Program-made: the position numbers and the translations under genes
Origin: Cytophagales bacterium
GTDB lineage: Bacteria > Bacteroidota > Bacteroidia > Cytophagales > Thermoflexibacteraceae
Direction of reading: 5' to 3'
NCBI GenBank assembly: GCA_004294445.1
Contig: REAZ01000014.1
Coordinates: forward strand, 45,231-109,230
DNA: 64,000 bases
Shown here: positions 54,186-63,037 of the stretch, in pieces
Layout: each line of letters opens with the position of its first letter
How positions within the stretch are numbered: the stretch's first letter is position 1
The notes under the pieces: generated by a model
Databases searched by the model: none
What the model saw: the letters and a program-made list of their open reading frames with translations, nothing else
Told to the model about the DNA's origin: nothing

Positions 54186-55499
54186 ATGAAACATACATTT
54201 TTTATTTTCTTATTATTCGTCAGCAGCCTGCAAGCGTGGTCGCAGTCCCCCCTTACTTTGGAACAGTGCATCAGCAAAGCCATGCAGGAGAATCTCAGCA
54301 TCAAATCTGCCCGCTACGATATCGATTTGACCCAAGACAAAATTAGTGAGGTAAAAGCAGGGCTATTCCCGCAGGTGAATCTGAATGCCAACTATCAGTA
54401 CAATACACAGATAGCCACGCAGTTAGCCCCTGCTGCTGCCTTTGGTGGAAAAGTTGGTGAGTTTCGCGCTTTGCAGTTTGGCGTACCAACTACTACGCTC
54501 ATTGGCGTTTCGGCAAATCAAGCACTGTTCAATGCACAGCTCTTTATTGGCTTAAAGGCAGCAAAAACAGCAAGCGAACTTTCTCAATTACAGCTTGTTA
54601 AAAGTCAAGAGGAGGTCGTTTATAATATCAGTGCTACTTACTACAATGCACAGAGTTTGGCGCAACAAATAGAAATGCTAAAGAAAAATATGGCTTCTTT
54701 GTCTAAATTGATAGAAATTTCTAACTTACTGTATCAGAATCAGTTGGCAAAGAAAATAGACGTAGAACGCTTAGAAGTGAACAAGGCTAACTTAGAAACG
54801 CAGATTGAAAATTTGCAAAATACCTACAGCCAACTCATGAATCTTTTGAAATTTCTGACGAATACGCCCCAAGATACACCTCTGGAAATCCAGACTGATA
54901 TAGAAAAAGACTTAAAGTTTCTGACACAAGAAACGGAAAGCATAGAGCAACGTATTGAATATAAGCTACTTAATGTTCAAAAAACGCTCAACGGTTTTGA
55001 GCAAAAACAAATTACAAGCGGTTATTTTCCTATTGTTTCTTTGGTTGGGCAATACGCACGTCAGGGTTTTGCCAAGTCGGGCGAACTTTCGTACACTTCT
55101 TTTCCTGTAAGTTTTGTTGGGGTGCAGTTGCAAATGAATCTTTTTGATGGTTTCAACAAAATGTATAAGCTTCGCCAAAAGAAAATAGAGTTGCAAAAGA
55201 TAGAAACGCAGGTAGCTACGTTCAAGGAAAATGCAAACAGAGAAATAGCAAATGCACGCAATACACTGAAAATCAGTTTGAAAAGCCTTGCTTTCCAACA
55301 AACAAATATGAATTTAGCTCAAAAAATCTATGAGCAAACCCAGCTACAGTTTAAGGAAGGCATGATTGGCATTAATGATATTCTGAACGCCGAAAATGCG
55401 TTGAAGGAGGCACAAACGAACTATCTGACGACTTTGGTGAAAGTCAGAATCGCTGAATTGGAATTAAAAAAAGCAAACGGAAGTCTATTATCAAAATAA
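54186..55499 (+). CDS. TolC-family outer-membrane efflux protein
   Basis: A 437-aa outer-membrane channel. A signal peptide ends at LQAWSQ (about residue 20). Two OEP domains follow, opening with TLEQCISKAMQENLSIKSA and, in the second, QLQFKEGMIGINDILNAENAL. The long alpha-helical heptads and beta-barrel loops of TolC are present. It is the exit duct of the tripartite pump and its stop is 1 base before the adaptor start, so the genes are co-translated. Confidence 0.93.
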   Translation: MKHTFFIFLLFVSSLQAWSQSPLTLEQCISKAMQENLSIKSARYDIDLTQDKISEVKAGLFPQVNLNANYQYNTQIATQLAPAAAFGGKVGEFRALQFGVPTTTLIGVSANQALFNAQLFIGLKAAKTASELSQLQLVKSQEEVVYNISATYYNAQSLAQQIEMLKKNMASLSKLIEISNLLYQNQLAKKIDVERLEVNKANLETQIENLQNTYSQLMNLLKFLTNTPQDTPLEIQTDIEKDLKFLTQETESIEQRIEYKLLNVQKTLNGFEQKQITSGYFPIVSLVGQYARQGFAKSGELSYTSFPVSFVGVQLQMNLFDGFNKMYKLRQKKIELQKIETQVATFKENANREIANARNTLKISLKSLAFQQTNMNLAQKIYEQTQLQFKEGMIGINDILNAENALKEAQTNYLTTLVKVRIAELELKKANGSLLSK

Positions 55500-55500
55500 C

Positions 55501-56547
55501 ATGAAAAAATTAATCATTGGTTTAGTAATTATCGTAGCTATCGGGCTGACTGCTTGGAAGTTATCTGAAAACAAAAAATTGGCAGAGGAGAAAGTGTATC
55601 GCAATGACCCCAATACTAAAGTGCTGGTAAAAACGGGAAAAGTTACTTTGCAAGACCTCAATCAGCCGCAAACTTGGCTTGGCACATTCGAGCCAAATCG
55701 GGAAATCAAAATCTTGTCAGAAACGAACGGCAAGGTCATCAAGGTAGGCGTTAGCGAAGGAGAAAAAGTAAATGCGGGGCAACTTATAGCCCAAATAGAT
55801 AGCGATATACTTCAATATCAGCTTATTGCGGCACAGGCAAACTACGAAGAAACCCAAGCGGACGTGAGGCGTTATCAAAATCTGATCAAAGGTGAAGCAG
55901 TTGCCCAAATTCAGTTAGAAAAAGCTAATTTGGCAGCAAAAGCAGCGGAATCACAACTGAAAGTATTGCAAAAACAACTAAAAAATACAAGCATTGTTGC
56001 TCCTTTCAGTGGGACGATTACTGCTAAAATGTTTGACTTGGGAAGCGTACTTGGCATGGGCGCACCTATAGCGCAACTTACTGATATTTCAGCACTTAAG
56101 CTGGTTGTCCTCGTTCCAGAAAAAGACATTTTAAACTTCCAAGAGGGGCAAAACGTAGAGGTAAGCACTGATGTTTTCCCTGACCAAAAATTTGTGGGGC
56201 ATGTGAGCATGATTAGTGCCAAAGGCGACAACGCACACAATTATCCCGTTCAAATTATGGTTAATAATGGCTCAAAAGCCACCCTACGTGCGGGAATGTA
56301 CGGTTCTGTAGTTCTTGGCAATACGGTTCGGGCAGGTGCTTTGACTATCCCACGCTCCGCACTCATAGGTACGGCAAAACAACCACAAGTTTATGTGGTA
56401 GAAAATGGCAAAGCACAACTACGCGATATTCAAGTAGGTGCTGCTACAAATGATTTTTACGAGGTGATTTCGGGCTTAAAAGAGGGGGAAACCATCATTT
56501 TAAGTGGGCAGGTAAACTTGGAAAATGGAACGGCTGTAAGGGAATAA
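55501..56547 (+). CDS. RND efflux periplasmic adaptor (membrane fusion protein)
   Basis: A 348-aa HlyD/AcrA-type adaptor. An N-terminal membrane anchor is at about residues 4-20. A lipoyl half-motif is at about 75-110 (NGKVIKVGVSEGEKVNAGQL), then a helical hairpin (about 110-160), the second lipoyl half with IVAPFSGTITAK, and beta-barrel and membrane-proximal domains. It joins the pump to TolC. It is not a lipoprotein. The pump gene follows after 124 bases that contain a short repeat. Confidence 0.93.
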   Translation: MKKLIIGLVIIVAIGLTAWKLSENKKLAEEKVYRNDPNTKVLVKTGKVTLQDLNQPQTWLGTFEPNREIKILSETNGKVIKVGVSEGEKVNAGQLIAQIDSDILQYQLIAAQANYEETQADVRRYQNLIKGEAVAQIQLEKANLAAKAAESQLKVLQKQLKNTSIVAPFSGTITAKMFDLGSVLGMGAPIAQLTDISALKLVVLVPEKDILNFQEGQNVEVSTDVFPDQKFVGHVSMISAKGDNAHNYPVQIMVNNGSKATLRAGMYGSVVLGNTVRAGALTIPRSALIGTAKQPQVYVVENGKAQLRDIQVGAATNDFYEVISGLKEGETIILSGQVNLENGTAVRE

Positions 56548-56554
56548 GTTTTTT

Positions 56555-56642
56555 AGTTTGAGGTTTGAAATTTAAAATAGTTTGAAGTTTGAAATGGTTT
56601 GAGGTTTGAAACAATCCCAAACTAACTCAAACAATATCAAAC
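56555..56642. repeat. Tandem GTTTGAGGTTTGAAA repeat with inverted complement
   Basis: Three 17-base units, AGTTTGAGGTTTGAAAT (56555), AGTTTGAAGTTTGAAAT (56579) and GGTTTGAGGTTTGAAAC (56596), are followed by CAAACTAACTCAAAC-type sequence that can pair with them. The block sits between the adaptor stop and pump start, so it may form a hairpin that modulates pump expression. Confidence 0.7.
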
Positions 56643-56671
56643 AAATAATAAAAAACAATAATTTAATAAAA

Positions 56672-59600
56672 ATGACATTAACAGAAATAGCTATCAAGCG
56701 ACCTTCACTTATTATAGTGATTTTCAGTGTATTGACTTTGGGGGGAATTTTTGCCTATCAGAATTTGGGCTACGAACTCATGCCCGATTTCTCACCGCCT
56801 GTCATTACAATTACTACGGTCTATCCTGGTGCCTCTCCTTCGGAAGTAGAAAATTCAGTTACAAAAAAAATAGAAGATGCGGTATCGGGCTTGGAAAATA
56901 TTGACGACATCACAGCAAAGTCTTTGGAAAATGCCTCGATTGTCATTGTCAATTTTAAGCATGGAACAGATTTGGACTTAGCAACACAAGAAGCACAGCG
57001 TAAGATAGATAACATGAAGCGGACGATGCCTTCGGAGGTGCAGTCGCCGACAATTTCCAAAATTGCCATCAATGACCAGCCTATTTTGCAGGTATCTGTC
57101 AATTCGAATCTGTCTGATAAAGTGCTATTTGCCAAGATGAAAACCGAAATTTTGCCCCAGCTACAGCAGCTCAAAGGCGTAGCCCAAATAGATATGCTCG
57201 GAGGCGAGGAGCGTCAGATTCGCGTGAATGTCAATAAGGAAAAACTCCAATTTTACAGAATTTCACTTTTGCAAGTTACCCAAGCAATTAAGCAAGCAAA
57301 TATGGAATTTCCAACAGGGAAGGTGAAAAGCCCTGACAGCCAAATGACTGTAAAGTTAGCGGGAAAATTTACCTCGATGGACGATTTGAAAAATTTGGTA
57401 ATTTTCACACCGCCAATGGGTAGCCCAATTCGCTTGGGGGAAGTAGCCGACATCAATGACGGGGTGCGCGATATTACAAGTGTTATCCGCTTTAACGGAC
57501 AAAACGGCATTGGCTTGCGAATAAAGAAACAAGCAGATGCAAATGCAGTGCTAACGGCGAAAACTATTCGCCAAAAAGCCAAAGAGTTAGAAGGAAAATA
57601 TGCCAAAGATGGCTTAAAATTTATCATTGCAGATGATGTTTCGCTATTCACCTTAGAATCCGTGAATGCTGTAACACACGATTTGGAAATTGCGATTGTT
57701 TTGGTTTCTTTGGTCATGCTGCTTTTCTTGCATAGCTTACGTAACTCACTGATTGTCATGGTTTCTATTCCTGCTTCTTTGGTTTCTGCTATCTTGGCAA
57801 TGTGGCTTTTGGGCTATACGCTCAACTTGATGACTTTGCTGGCAATGAGTTTGGTGATAGGTATTTTGGTAGATGACTCTATTGTGGTTTTAGAAAATAT
57901 TTACAGGCATTTGGAAATGGGCAAAGACAAGCGGCAAGCGGCGTTAGACGGACGGAATGAAATTGGCTTTTCGGCTGTTTCTATTACATTGGTGGACGTA
58001 GTAGTTTTTCTACCGATTACTTTTGTCAATACGGTCATTGCTGATATTTTGCGTCAATTCTCTGTCATTGTGGTAGTTTCCACACTCATGAGCTTGTTTG
58101 TTTGCTTTACGCTTACACCTTGGCTTGCCTCTCGTTTTTCACAGGTTACGCACCTAAATCCGAAAAATCCTTTGCAGTGGCTATTAATCCAATTTGAAAA
58201 AGGCTTAGACAGTTTTACAAACGGCTATGTAAAATTGGTACGTTGGGCGTTGAATCATAAGTTGATAACAGTTGGCGTGATTATTTTGCTTTTCGTGGGC
58301 ATTGGGCAGGTGATGAAATTGGGCATTTTAGGGCAAGAATTAGTTGCCCAAGGCGACCAAGGAAAGTTTGTGCTTCGCATGGAATACGACAAAAGCACTC
58401 CTTTGCAGCGTAATAACCTCGTAACTAAGCAGATAGAAGACTATATTTTGCAAAAACCAGAAGTTGATTATGTGTATGCTAACGTTGCTGGCTCCGCTAC
58501 AGGTGCATTTTCTTCAAGTTTGGGTTCGGAAAACAGGTCAGAAATGACAGTGCAGCTACTACCTACTTCGAAAATAAACAGGGTGAATACCGAAAAGTAC
58601 ATGATACAAGTTCGGAAGGAATTAGCCGAAAAATTTTCAAGTGTGGATATTTCTTCCTCTGTCATTGGCTTGGTAAATTCGGGACAAGCACCTATTGAAA
58701 TTATTTTGAGTGGGGAGAATTATGAGCAGGTGATAGCTACAGCCAATAAACTGAAAACCTTGATAGTAAATACGCCTGGGGCAAATGACGTACAAGTTTC
58801 TGTGCAGGCGGGCAATCCCGAACTTCGCATCGAATTGGACAGGGAGAAAATGGCACAATTGGGCTTAAATATCGCAACTGTAGGAGCTACCTTGCAAAAC
58901 TCCTTTGCAGGAAATGACGATTCGAAGTTTCGTGAAGGCGGTAACGATTATGATATTCGAGTGATGTTAGATGCTTTTGACCGCAAAAACCCGCAAGATG
59001 TCAAAACAATTTCTTTCTTAAATGCACAAGGACAGCTCATCAGGTTGGAGCAGTTTGCCAGCATTACCCAAAATACAAGCCCTTCGGTATTGGAACGCAA
59101 AGACCGCAGAGGCTCAGTTACGGTAACTTCTTATAACTTGGGCAAAGGCTCTGGCACTGTGGCTCAAGACATTGATAAACAACTAAAAGCAAACCCTTTG
59201 CCCGCAGGGATAGACCTCAAATGGGGGGGCGACATCAAACGACAAAATGATTCTTTTGCCGCTATGGGGCTTGCCTTGCTTGCCTCTTTGGTCTTGGTTT
59301 ACCTCATTATGGTTGCCCTCTACGACAACTATATTTATCCTTTGGTGGTGCTTTTCTCTATTCCCGTAGCGATGATTGGCGCACTCTTGGCACTGAATCT
59401 TTCCATGTCAAACTTTAGTATTTTTGCGGGCTTAGGCGTGATTATGCTCTTAGGATTGGTAATGAAAAATGCCATTTTGATTGTGGACTTTACCAATCAC
59501 CTCAAGGAAAAAGGAATGAAAACTTTTGATGCCCTGCTCGAATCGGTCAAAGAGCGTATGCGCCCTATCCTGATGACTACCGTAGCTATGGTTTTTGGTA

Positions 59601-59818
59601 TGGTGCCGATAGCGATAGCAAAAGGGGCGGGAGCGGAGTGGAAAAATGGCTTGGCGTGGGTACTAATTGGCGGCTTGCTTAGCTCGATGTTCCTGACGAT
59701 TGTGCTTGTGCCAGTGATGTACTATACAGTAGATTTGGTAAAAGAGAAGTTAGAAAAATGGTTTGGAGGGAAAAAAGTCGTTAGCGTGGACAGTAGTGAA
59801 GAAGTGCTCGCTTCTTAG
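56672..59818 (+). CDS. RND-family efflux transporter permease (AcrB-like)
   Basis: A 1048-aa proton-driven inner-membrane pump. The family N-terminus MTLTEIAIKRPSLI begins at 56672; a TTG in frame at 56606 is rejected. The protein has twelve expected membrane helices and two large periplasmic loops. The proton-relay Asp pair is in VIGILVDDSIVVLENI. A second helical bundle ends with MLLGLVMKNAILIVDF and ends normally. It completes the TolC/adaptor/pump set. The cargo is unknown. Confidence 0.95.
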   Translation: MTLTEIAIKRPSLIIVIFSVLTLGGIFAYQNLGYELMPDFSPPVITITTVYPGASPSEVENSVTKKIEDAVSGLENIDDITAKSLENASIVIVNFKHGTDLDLATQEAQRKIDNMKRTMPSEVQSPTISKIAINDQPILQVSVNSNLSDKVLFAKMKTEILPQLQQLKGVAQIDMLGGEERQIRVNVNKEKLQFYRISLLQVTQAIKQANMEFPTGKVKSPDSQMTVKLAGKFTSMDDLKNLVIFTPPMGSPIRLGEVADINDGVRDITSVIRFNGQNGIGLRIKKQADANAVLTAKTIRQKAKELEGKYAKDGLKFIIADDVSLFTLESVNAVTHDLEIAIVLVSLVMLLFLHSLRNSLIVMVSIPASLVSAILAMWLLGYTLNLMTLLAMSLVIGILVDDSIVVLENIYRHLEMGKDKRQAALDGRNEIGFSAVSITLVDVVVFLPITFVNTVIADILRQFSVIVVVSTLMSLFVCFTLTPWLASRFSQVTHLNPKNPLQWLLIQFEKGLDSFTNGYVKLVRWALNHKLITVGVIILLFVGIGQVMKLGILGQELVAQGDQGKFVLRMEYDKSTPLQRNNLVTKQIEDYILQKPEVDYVYANVAGSATGAFSSSLGSENRSEMTVQLLPTSKINRVNTEKYMIQVRKELAEKFSSVDISSSVIGLVNSGQAPIEIILSGENYEQVIATANKLKTLIVNTPGANDVQVSVQAGNPELRIELDREKMAQLGLNIATVGATLQNSFAGNDDSKFREGGNDYDIRVMLDAFDRKNPQDVKTISFLNAQGQLIRLEQFASITQNTSPSVLERKDRRGSVTVTSYNLGKGSGTVAQDIDKQLKANPLPAGIDLKWGGDIKRQNDSFAAMGLALLASLVLVYLIMVALYDNYIYPLVVLFSIPVAMIGALLALNLSMSNFSIFAGLGVIMLLGLVMKNAILIVDFTNHLKEKGMKTFDALLESVKERMRPILMTTVAMVFGMVPIAIAKGAGAEWKNGLAWVLIGGLLSSMFLTIVLVPVMYYTVDLVKEKLEKWFGGKKVVSVDSSEEVLAS

Positions 59819-59936
59819 GCAATTTTTAGTAGGAATACAAACCAAAAATCTAAGTCAGAAATGGCTTGGATTTTTAGTTTTTTATGCTAATTTTATTGCG
59901 TATATCAGTCGAAATATCGAAATAAACGCAAGTAGT

Positions 59937-61571
59937 ATGATAAAAGCTACAAAAATTATTCATAAAGAAGAGCAAAGAATTAAAGTAGATTTTCCTTATA
60001 ATCAGGAGTTCATCGCCCTACTTCGCCAAGTAGAAGGGGCTAAATGGAGCAAAACACATAAGGCTTGGCACATTCCTTATACCAAGGAGGCTTTTGGAAA
60101 GCTAAAATTACTTTTCCCTGACATAATAGCTGACAAACCCGAAAAAGCAGAAGCACAAACAGAGACAAAGCTCAAACCTACGACCGTTCCGAAAGTAGAA
60201 GAAATAAGTTTGCCCAAAGTTTCTTCGGTGTTGGTAGAAGTAATAGGTAGGAAAATTATTTTAAAACTTCCTAAAAATGAGGTAGATACTAAATTTATCT
60301 TGACTTTTCGCTTTTCTAAGTTTGATAAGGCACAAAGGGTTTGGCTCATTCCAAACTATCCTGATAATTTGGAACTTATCAAAGCCTATTTCAAAGATAG
60401 GATTTCTAATATCACGATTCACAAGGAAGTAGAGGTAAAAACGGGAAAGGAAACTTCACAAAAAATAGGAGAAAAAGATATTTTGGTAATAAAGACACAA
60501 GCCAATACACTTCGCCTTATTTTTAGTTTTAACAAGTCATTGATTTTGGCAATCAAAAGAATGCCTTTTGCTTCTTGGGATAATAAAAATAAGTGGTGGA
60601 CTGTGCCTTTTTCTGATAAGTTATTCGCTCAAATTCAAGAACTTGCAAAGCAAGAAGGAGTAAACTTTTGCTATCAGGAAGAAAAAATAGACACCGACAA
60701 AGTACCTCGCAGATCGGAATATGATGTACCTAATTACCGCTATAGCCCTGAAAATATGATATTGAAATTGAAGGAGTTGCGGTATAGTGAGCGCACTATC
60801 AAGGCGTACAAAAGTCTTTTTGAGGAGTTTATCAATCACTACCCTACTACGGAAATAGACAAAATAGACGAGCAGAAAATCATTGCTTTTTGCAGGTACT
60901 TGGTCATAGACCGCAAGGTGTCAGCCTCTTATCAGAACCAAGCTATCAATGCCATAAAGTTTTATTACGAAAGAGTGCTTGGCGGGCAAAGAAAATTTTA
61001 TTTTTTGGAAAGACCTAACAAAGAAAAGGCATTGCCTACGGTGCTAAGTACAGAAGAAATTACCAGCATTTTGAAGGCAACAGAAAACTTGAAACACAAG
61101 GCAATTTTGACTGTTATCTACTCGGCAGGTTTGCGGATAGGAGAATTAATTAGCTTGAAAATCAAAGACATAGACTCTGAAAGAAAGCAGATAAGGGTGG
61201 AGCAAGGTAAGGGAAAGAAAGACCGCTATACCTTACTTTCTTCCAAAACCCTTGAACTGTTACGCACTTATTTTAAAGAATACAAACCAAAAGAATATCT
61301 GTTTGAAGGACAAGAAGGCGGGCATTATTCCACAAGAAGTGTTCAGACTTTTTTTCAAGAAATATGCAAAAAAGCAGGGATAAAAAAGAAAGTAAGCGTG
61401 CATACCTTACGGCATAGTTTTGCTACGCACCTCTTGGAAAATGGGACAGATTTACGCTACATTCAGGCATTGCTTGGGCATGAAAGTAGCAAAACTACAG
61501 AGGTTTATACGCATATTACTACCAAAGGCTTTGACCAAATAAAAAGTCCCTTAGACGGTTTGGATATTTGA
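59937..61571 (+). CDS. Tyrosine recombinase with three N-terminal W-x-[I/V]-P repeats, candidate cassette integrase
   Basis: A 544-aa tyrosine recombinase. The ATG at 59937 is preferred over a longer frame that would overlap the pump stop. Residues about 10-62, 97-154 and 182-241 are three diverged copies of a beta-alpha unit whose mark is KAWHIPY, RVWLIPN and KWWTVPF; they recall HARP-like repeats. A SAM-like core-binding domain (about 272-350, SASYQNQAINAIKFYYERVL) and a catalytic domain follow. Its residues are Arg400, Lys425, His489, Arg492, His515 and Tyr524. The core and the C-terminal IKSPLDGL resemble integron integrases. However, the roughly 36-residue extra segment of canonical IntI before HTLRHSF is absent. 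The downstream array suggests it moves cassettes. Confidence 0.85.
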   Translation: MIKATKIIHKEEQRIKVDFPYNQEFIALLRQVEGAKWSKTHKAWHIPYTKEAFGKLKLLFPDIIADKPEKAEAQTETKLKPTTVPKVEEISLPKVSSVLVEVIGRKIILKLPKNEVDTKFILTFRFSKFDKAQRVWLIPNYPDNLELIKAYFKDRISNITIHKEVEVKTGKETSQKIGEKDILVIKTQANTLRLIFSFNKSLILAIKRMPFASWDNKNKWWTVPFSDKLFAQIQELAKQEGVNFCYQEEKIDTDKVPRRSEYDVPNYRYSPENMILKLKELRYSERTIKAYKSLFEEFINHYPTTEIDKIDEQKIIAFCRYLVIDRKVSASYQNQAINAIKFYYERVLGGQRKFYFLERPNKEKALPTVLSTEEITSILKATENLKHKAILTVIYSAGLRIGELISLKIKDIDSERKQIRVEQGKGKKDRYTLLSSKTLELLRTYFKEYKPKEYLFEGQEGGHYSTRSVQTFFQEICKKAGIKKKVSVHTLRHSFATHLLENGTDLRYIQALLGHESSKTTEVYTHITTKGFDQIKSPLDGLDI

Positions 61572-61590
61572 CAAGAGATTTATATCTTTG
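61559..61590 (+). promoter_or_regulatory. Promoter driving ssb and possibly the cassette array
   Basis: TTTG at 61559-61562, 20 bases and TATCTTTG at 61583-61590 match the Bacteroidota consensus exactly. It lies across the end of the recombinase gene, 21 bases before the ssb ATG. As there is no strong terminator before the first cassette, it may act like an integron Pc promoter. Confidence 0.7.
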
Positions 61591-61611
61591 AAAAACTATA
61601 CTAAAAGGTAA

Positions 61612-61974
61612 ATGAGGGGGCTAAACAAGGTAACTTTGATAGGTAATTTAGGCAAAGAGCCAGAGGTACAAATACTTGACGGAGGGATTGCCGTTGCCAA
61701 ATTTTCCTTAGCCACTACGGAAAGCTATCGAGATAAGGAAGGAAACGTGCAAAGCGAAACAGAATGGCACAGCATAGTAGCATGGCGTGGCGTGGCTGAC
61801 TTGGTGGGAAAGTATTTGCACAAAGGAAGCCACATTTACTTGGAAGGAAAAATTAAGACCCGTTCCTATGAAGATAAGGAAGGGAGCAAAAAATATGTTA
61901 CAGAAATCATTGCGGATAGTTTTATCATGCTCGATAAACCTGCAGACAAAGCAGAAATAAACGCAAGTTTTTAA
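61612..61974 (+). CDS. ssb: Single-stranded DNA-binding protein, short form
   Basis: A 120-aa OB-fold protein, opening LNKVTLIGNLGKEPEVQ, with WHSIVAWRGVADLVGKYL and GSHIYLEGKIKTRSYED as in bacterial SSB. The C-terminal tail is very short (KPADKAEINASF) and lacks the acidic DDDIPF-type tip used to recruit partners. It is transcribed with or just after the recombinase and lies directly before the first cassette. Integron recombination uses folded single-stranded attC DNA, so a dedicated SSB here could matter. A housekeeping role cannot be excluded. Confidence 0.92.
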   Translation: MRGLNKVTLIGNLGKEPEVQILDGGIAVAKFSLATTESYRDKEGNVQSETEWHSIVAWRGVADLVGKYLHKGSHIYLEGKIKTRSYEDKEGSKKYVTEIIADSFIMLDKPADKAEINASF

Positions 61975-61980
61975 TAAAAG

Positions 61981-62008
61981 AACGCAAAGGTTGCGTTTAT
62001 ACAGATGT
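61981..62008 (+). other. attI-like junction before the first cassette
   Basis: AACGCAA at 61981 and TTGCGTT at 61991 form a 7-bp inverted repeat. GTTGCGTTTAT at 61990-62000 and GTTGTGGGTTAT at 62007-62018 are related direct copies. The G/TT core at 62007/62008 is where cassette 1 would have inserted. This resembles an attI with direct repeats and an inverted core, by analogy only; the palindrome might instead terminate ssb. Confidence 0.5.
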
Positions 62009-63030
62009 TGTGGGTTATGCTAAAAAAACAACAAAATATGAAAGTACAATTAACAATTTTACTCCTTACTATTTCAAGTATAGTTTTTGGACAAACCGAA
62101 ATTTTAAAAAAATATCAGATTGCAGATAGTTTACTTCAAACTAACAATTTGAAGGAAGCATATAATATTTTTAAGGATATAGAGCAGAAATGTGATAAAA
62201 AAGATACGCTTTACAACTACATTCTTTGGTATTGTGTTGGCGTTACTACTGAACTTGAAAAACAAAATAGAAATGCGGAAATATTTGATAAGTCTTTACA
62301 ATTTGGACTTGAAGCATTGCAACTAATAGAAAACGGAAAATCATATTTTGATGACAAATTTGCATTGAGAGAATATTTTATGCAAAAAAATGTGATAATT
62401 TCATACTTTGGATTAGGACAGATAAGCAACGCCTTAAAACACAAGGAAATTCTTTATAAAGCCTATAAAGAAAAAAAATTACCTGAAGGACTTGACGAAT
62501 ATTTCAATTTTACATTTTTTAAGTGGGAGGATAAAAATGTTTGGGGTTATGAATGGTTTGAAGAACTGCCAAAAGATAGATTTTCGAAAAGTTTTTCAAA
62601 AATTGTTTATTATGTTTATAGCACAAATAAAGATGGTACAGATAAAGACCAACTTTATAGACTTCACGTTCTAATGTTTCATAATATAGACCCCGCAAAC
62701 AAAATTGATTATGTTCTGACAAAACGGCTCGAAACAGCAAAAAATGAAACGAGTGGGACACTTTATGCTTACACTTACACAAAGGATATTGATTACAAAA
62801 AACTACAAGCGGATATCAAAGAAGTATTGAAAGGGAACTATCAACCAAAATCTAAAAAGGATTAAGTTTATTATGCCACAGCAGTTCGGCAAAATAAGCA
62901 CAAACCCACAACATAGCATTTATGCAAGGCGGGCTAAGGTGCTAATAATGAACTTTTGTGCTTTTTATTTGGTTTAATGCTTAGTAGTGCAATGGTGCTA
63001 TCAAGTCCGCCCTGCACAAATGCTTTTCCG
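62008..63030 (+). mobile_element. Gene cassette 1 (integron-like)
   Basis: A 1023-bp unit from TT at 62008 to G at 63030. It holds one forward gene and ends in an attC-like site. Its 5' end, GTTGTGGGTT, is complementary to AACCCACAAC at 62903-62912 in the left end of its own attC site, as expected when a circular cassette opens within the core of its site. Confidence 0.75.
62038..62865 (+). CDS. Cassette 1 protein: exported, TPR-like, unknown
   Basis: A 275-aa protein from the ATG at 62038, which gives a signal peptide MKVQLTILLLTISSIVFGQ; a longer frame from 62005 begins in the attI junction and is rejected. The mature part is helical with TPR-like pairs (ADSLLQTNNLKEAYNIFKD and YFGLGQISNALKHKEILYKA) and a Lys-rich end. 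I recognise no family. AT-rich codon use fits a transferred cassette. It is read in the same direction as the recombinase and ssb. Confidence 0.75.
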   Translation: MKVQLTILLLTISSIVFGQTEILKKYQIADSLLQTNNLKEAYNIFKDIEQKCDKKDTLYNYILWYCVGVTTELEKQNRNAEIFDKSLQFGLEALQLIENGKSYFDDKFALREYFMQKNVIISYFGLGQISNALKHKEILYKAYKEKKLPEGLDEYFNFTFFKWEDKNVWGYEWFEELPKDRFSKSFSKIVYYVYSTNKDGTDKDQLYRLHVLMFHNIDPANKIDYVLTKRLETAKNETSGTLYAYTYTKDIDYKKLQADIKEVLKGNYQPKSKKD

Positions 63031-63037
63031 TTGTGCG
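62905..63037 (+). repeat. attC-like recombination site A
   Basis: Outer core boxes are CCCACAAC (62905-62912) and GTTGTGCG (63030-63037). The inner arms AGCATTTATGCAAGGCGGGC (62915-62934) and the complement of 63005-63024 agree at 17 of 20 bases, giving a long stem with a 70-base variable loop. The right side has extra unpaired bases (TTTTCC) before the core, like extrahelical bases in attC. A related copy is at 63783-63916. Confidence 0.78.

Noticed and set aside
59937..61571. Straight call of a canonical IntI integrase
   Set aside because: The additional IntI segment before the HTLRHSF motif is absent, so only an integron-like label is justified.
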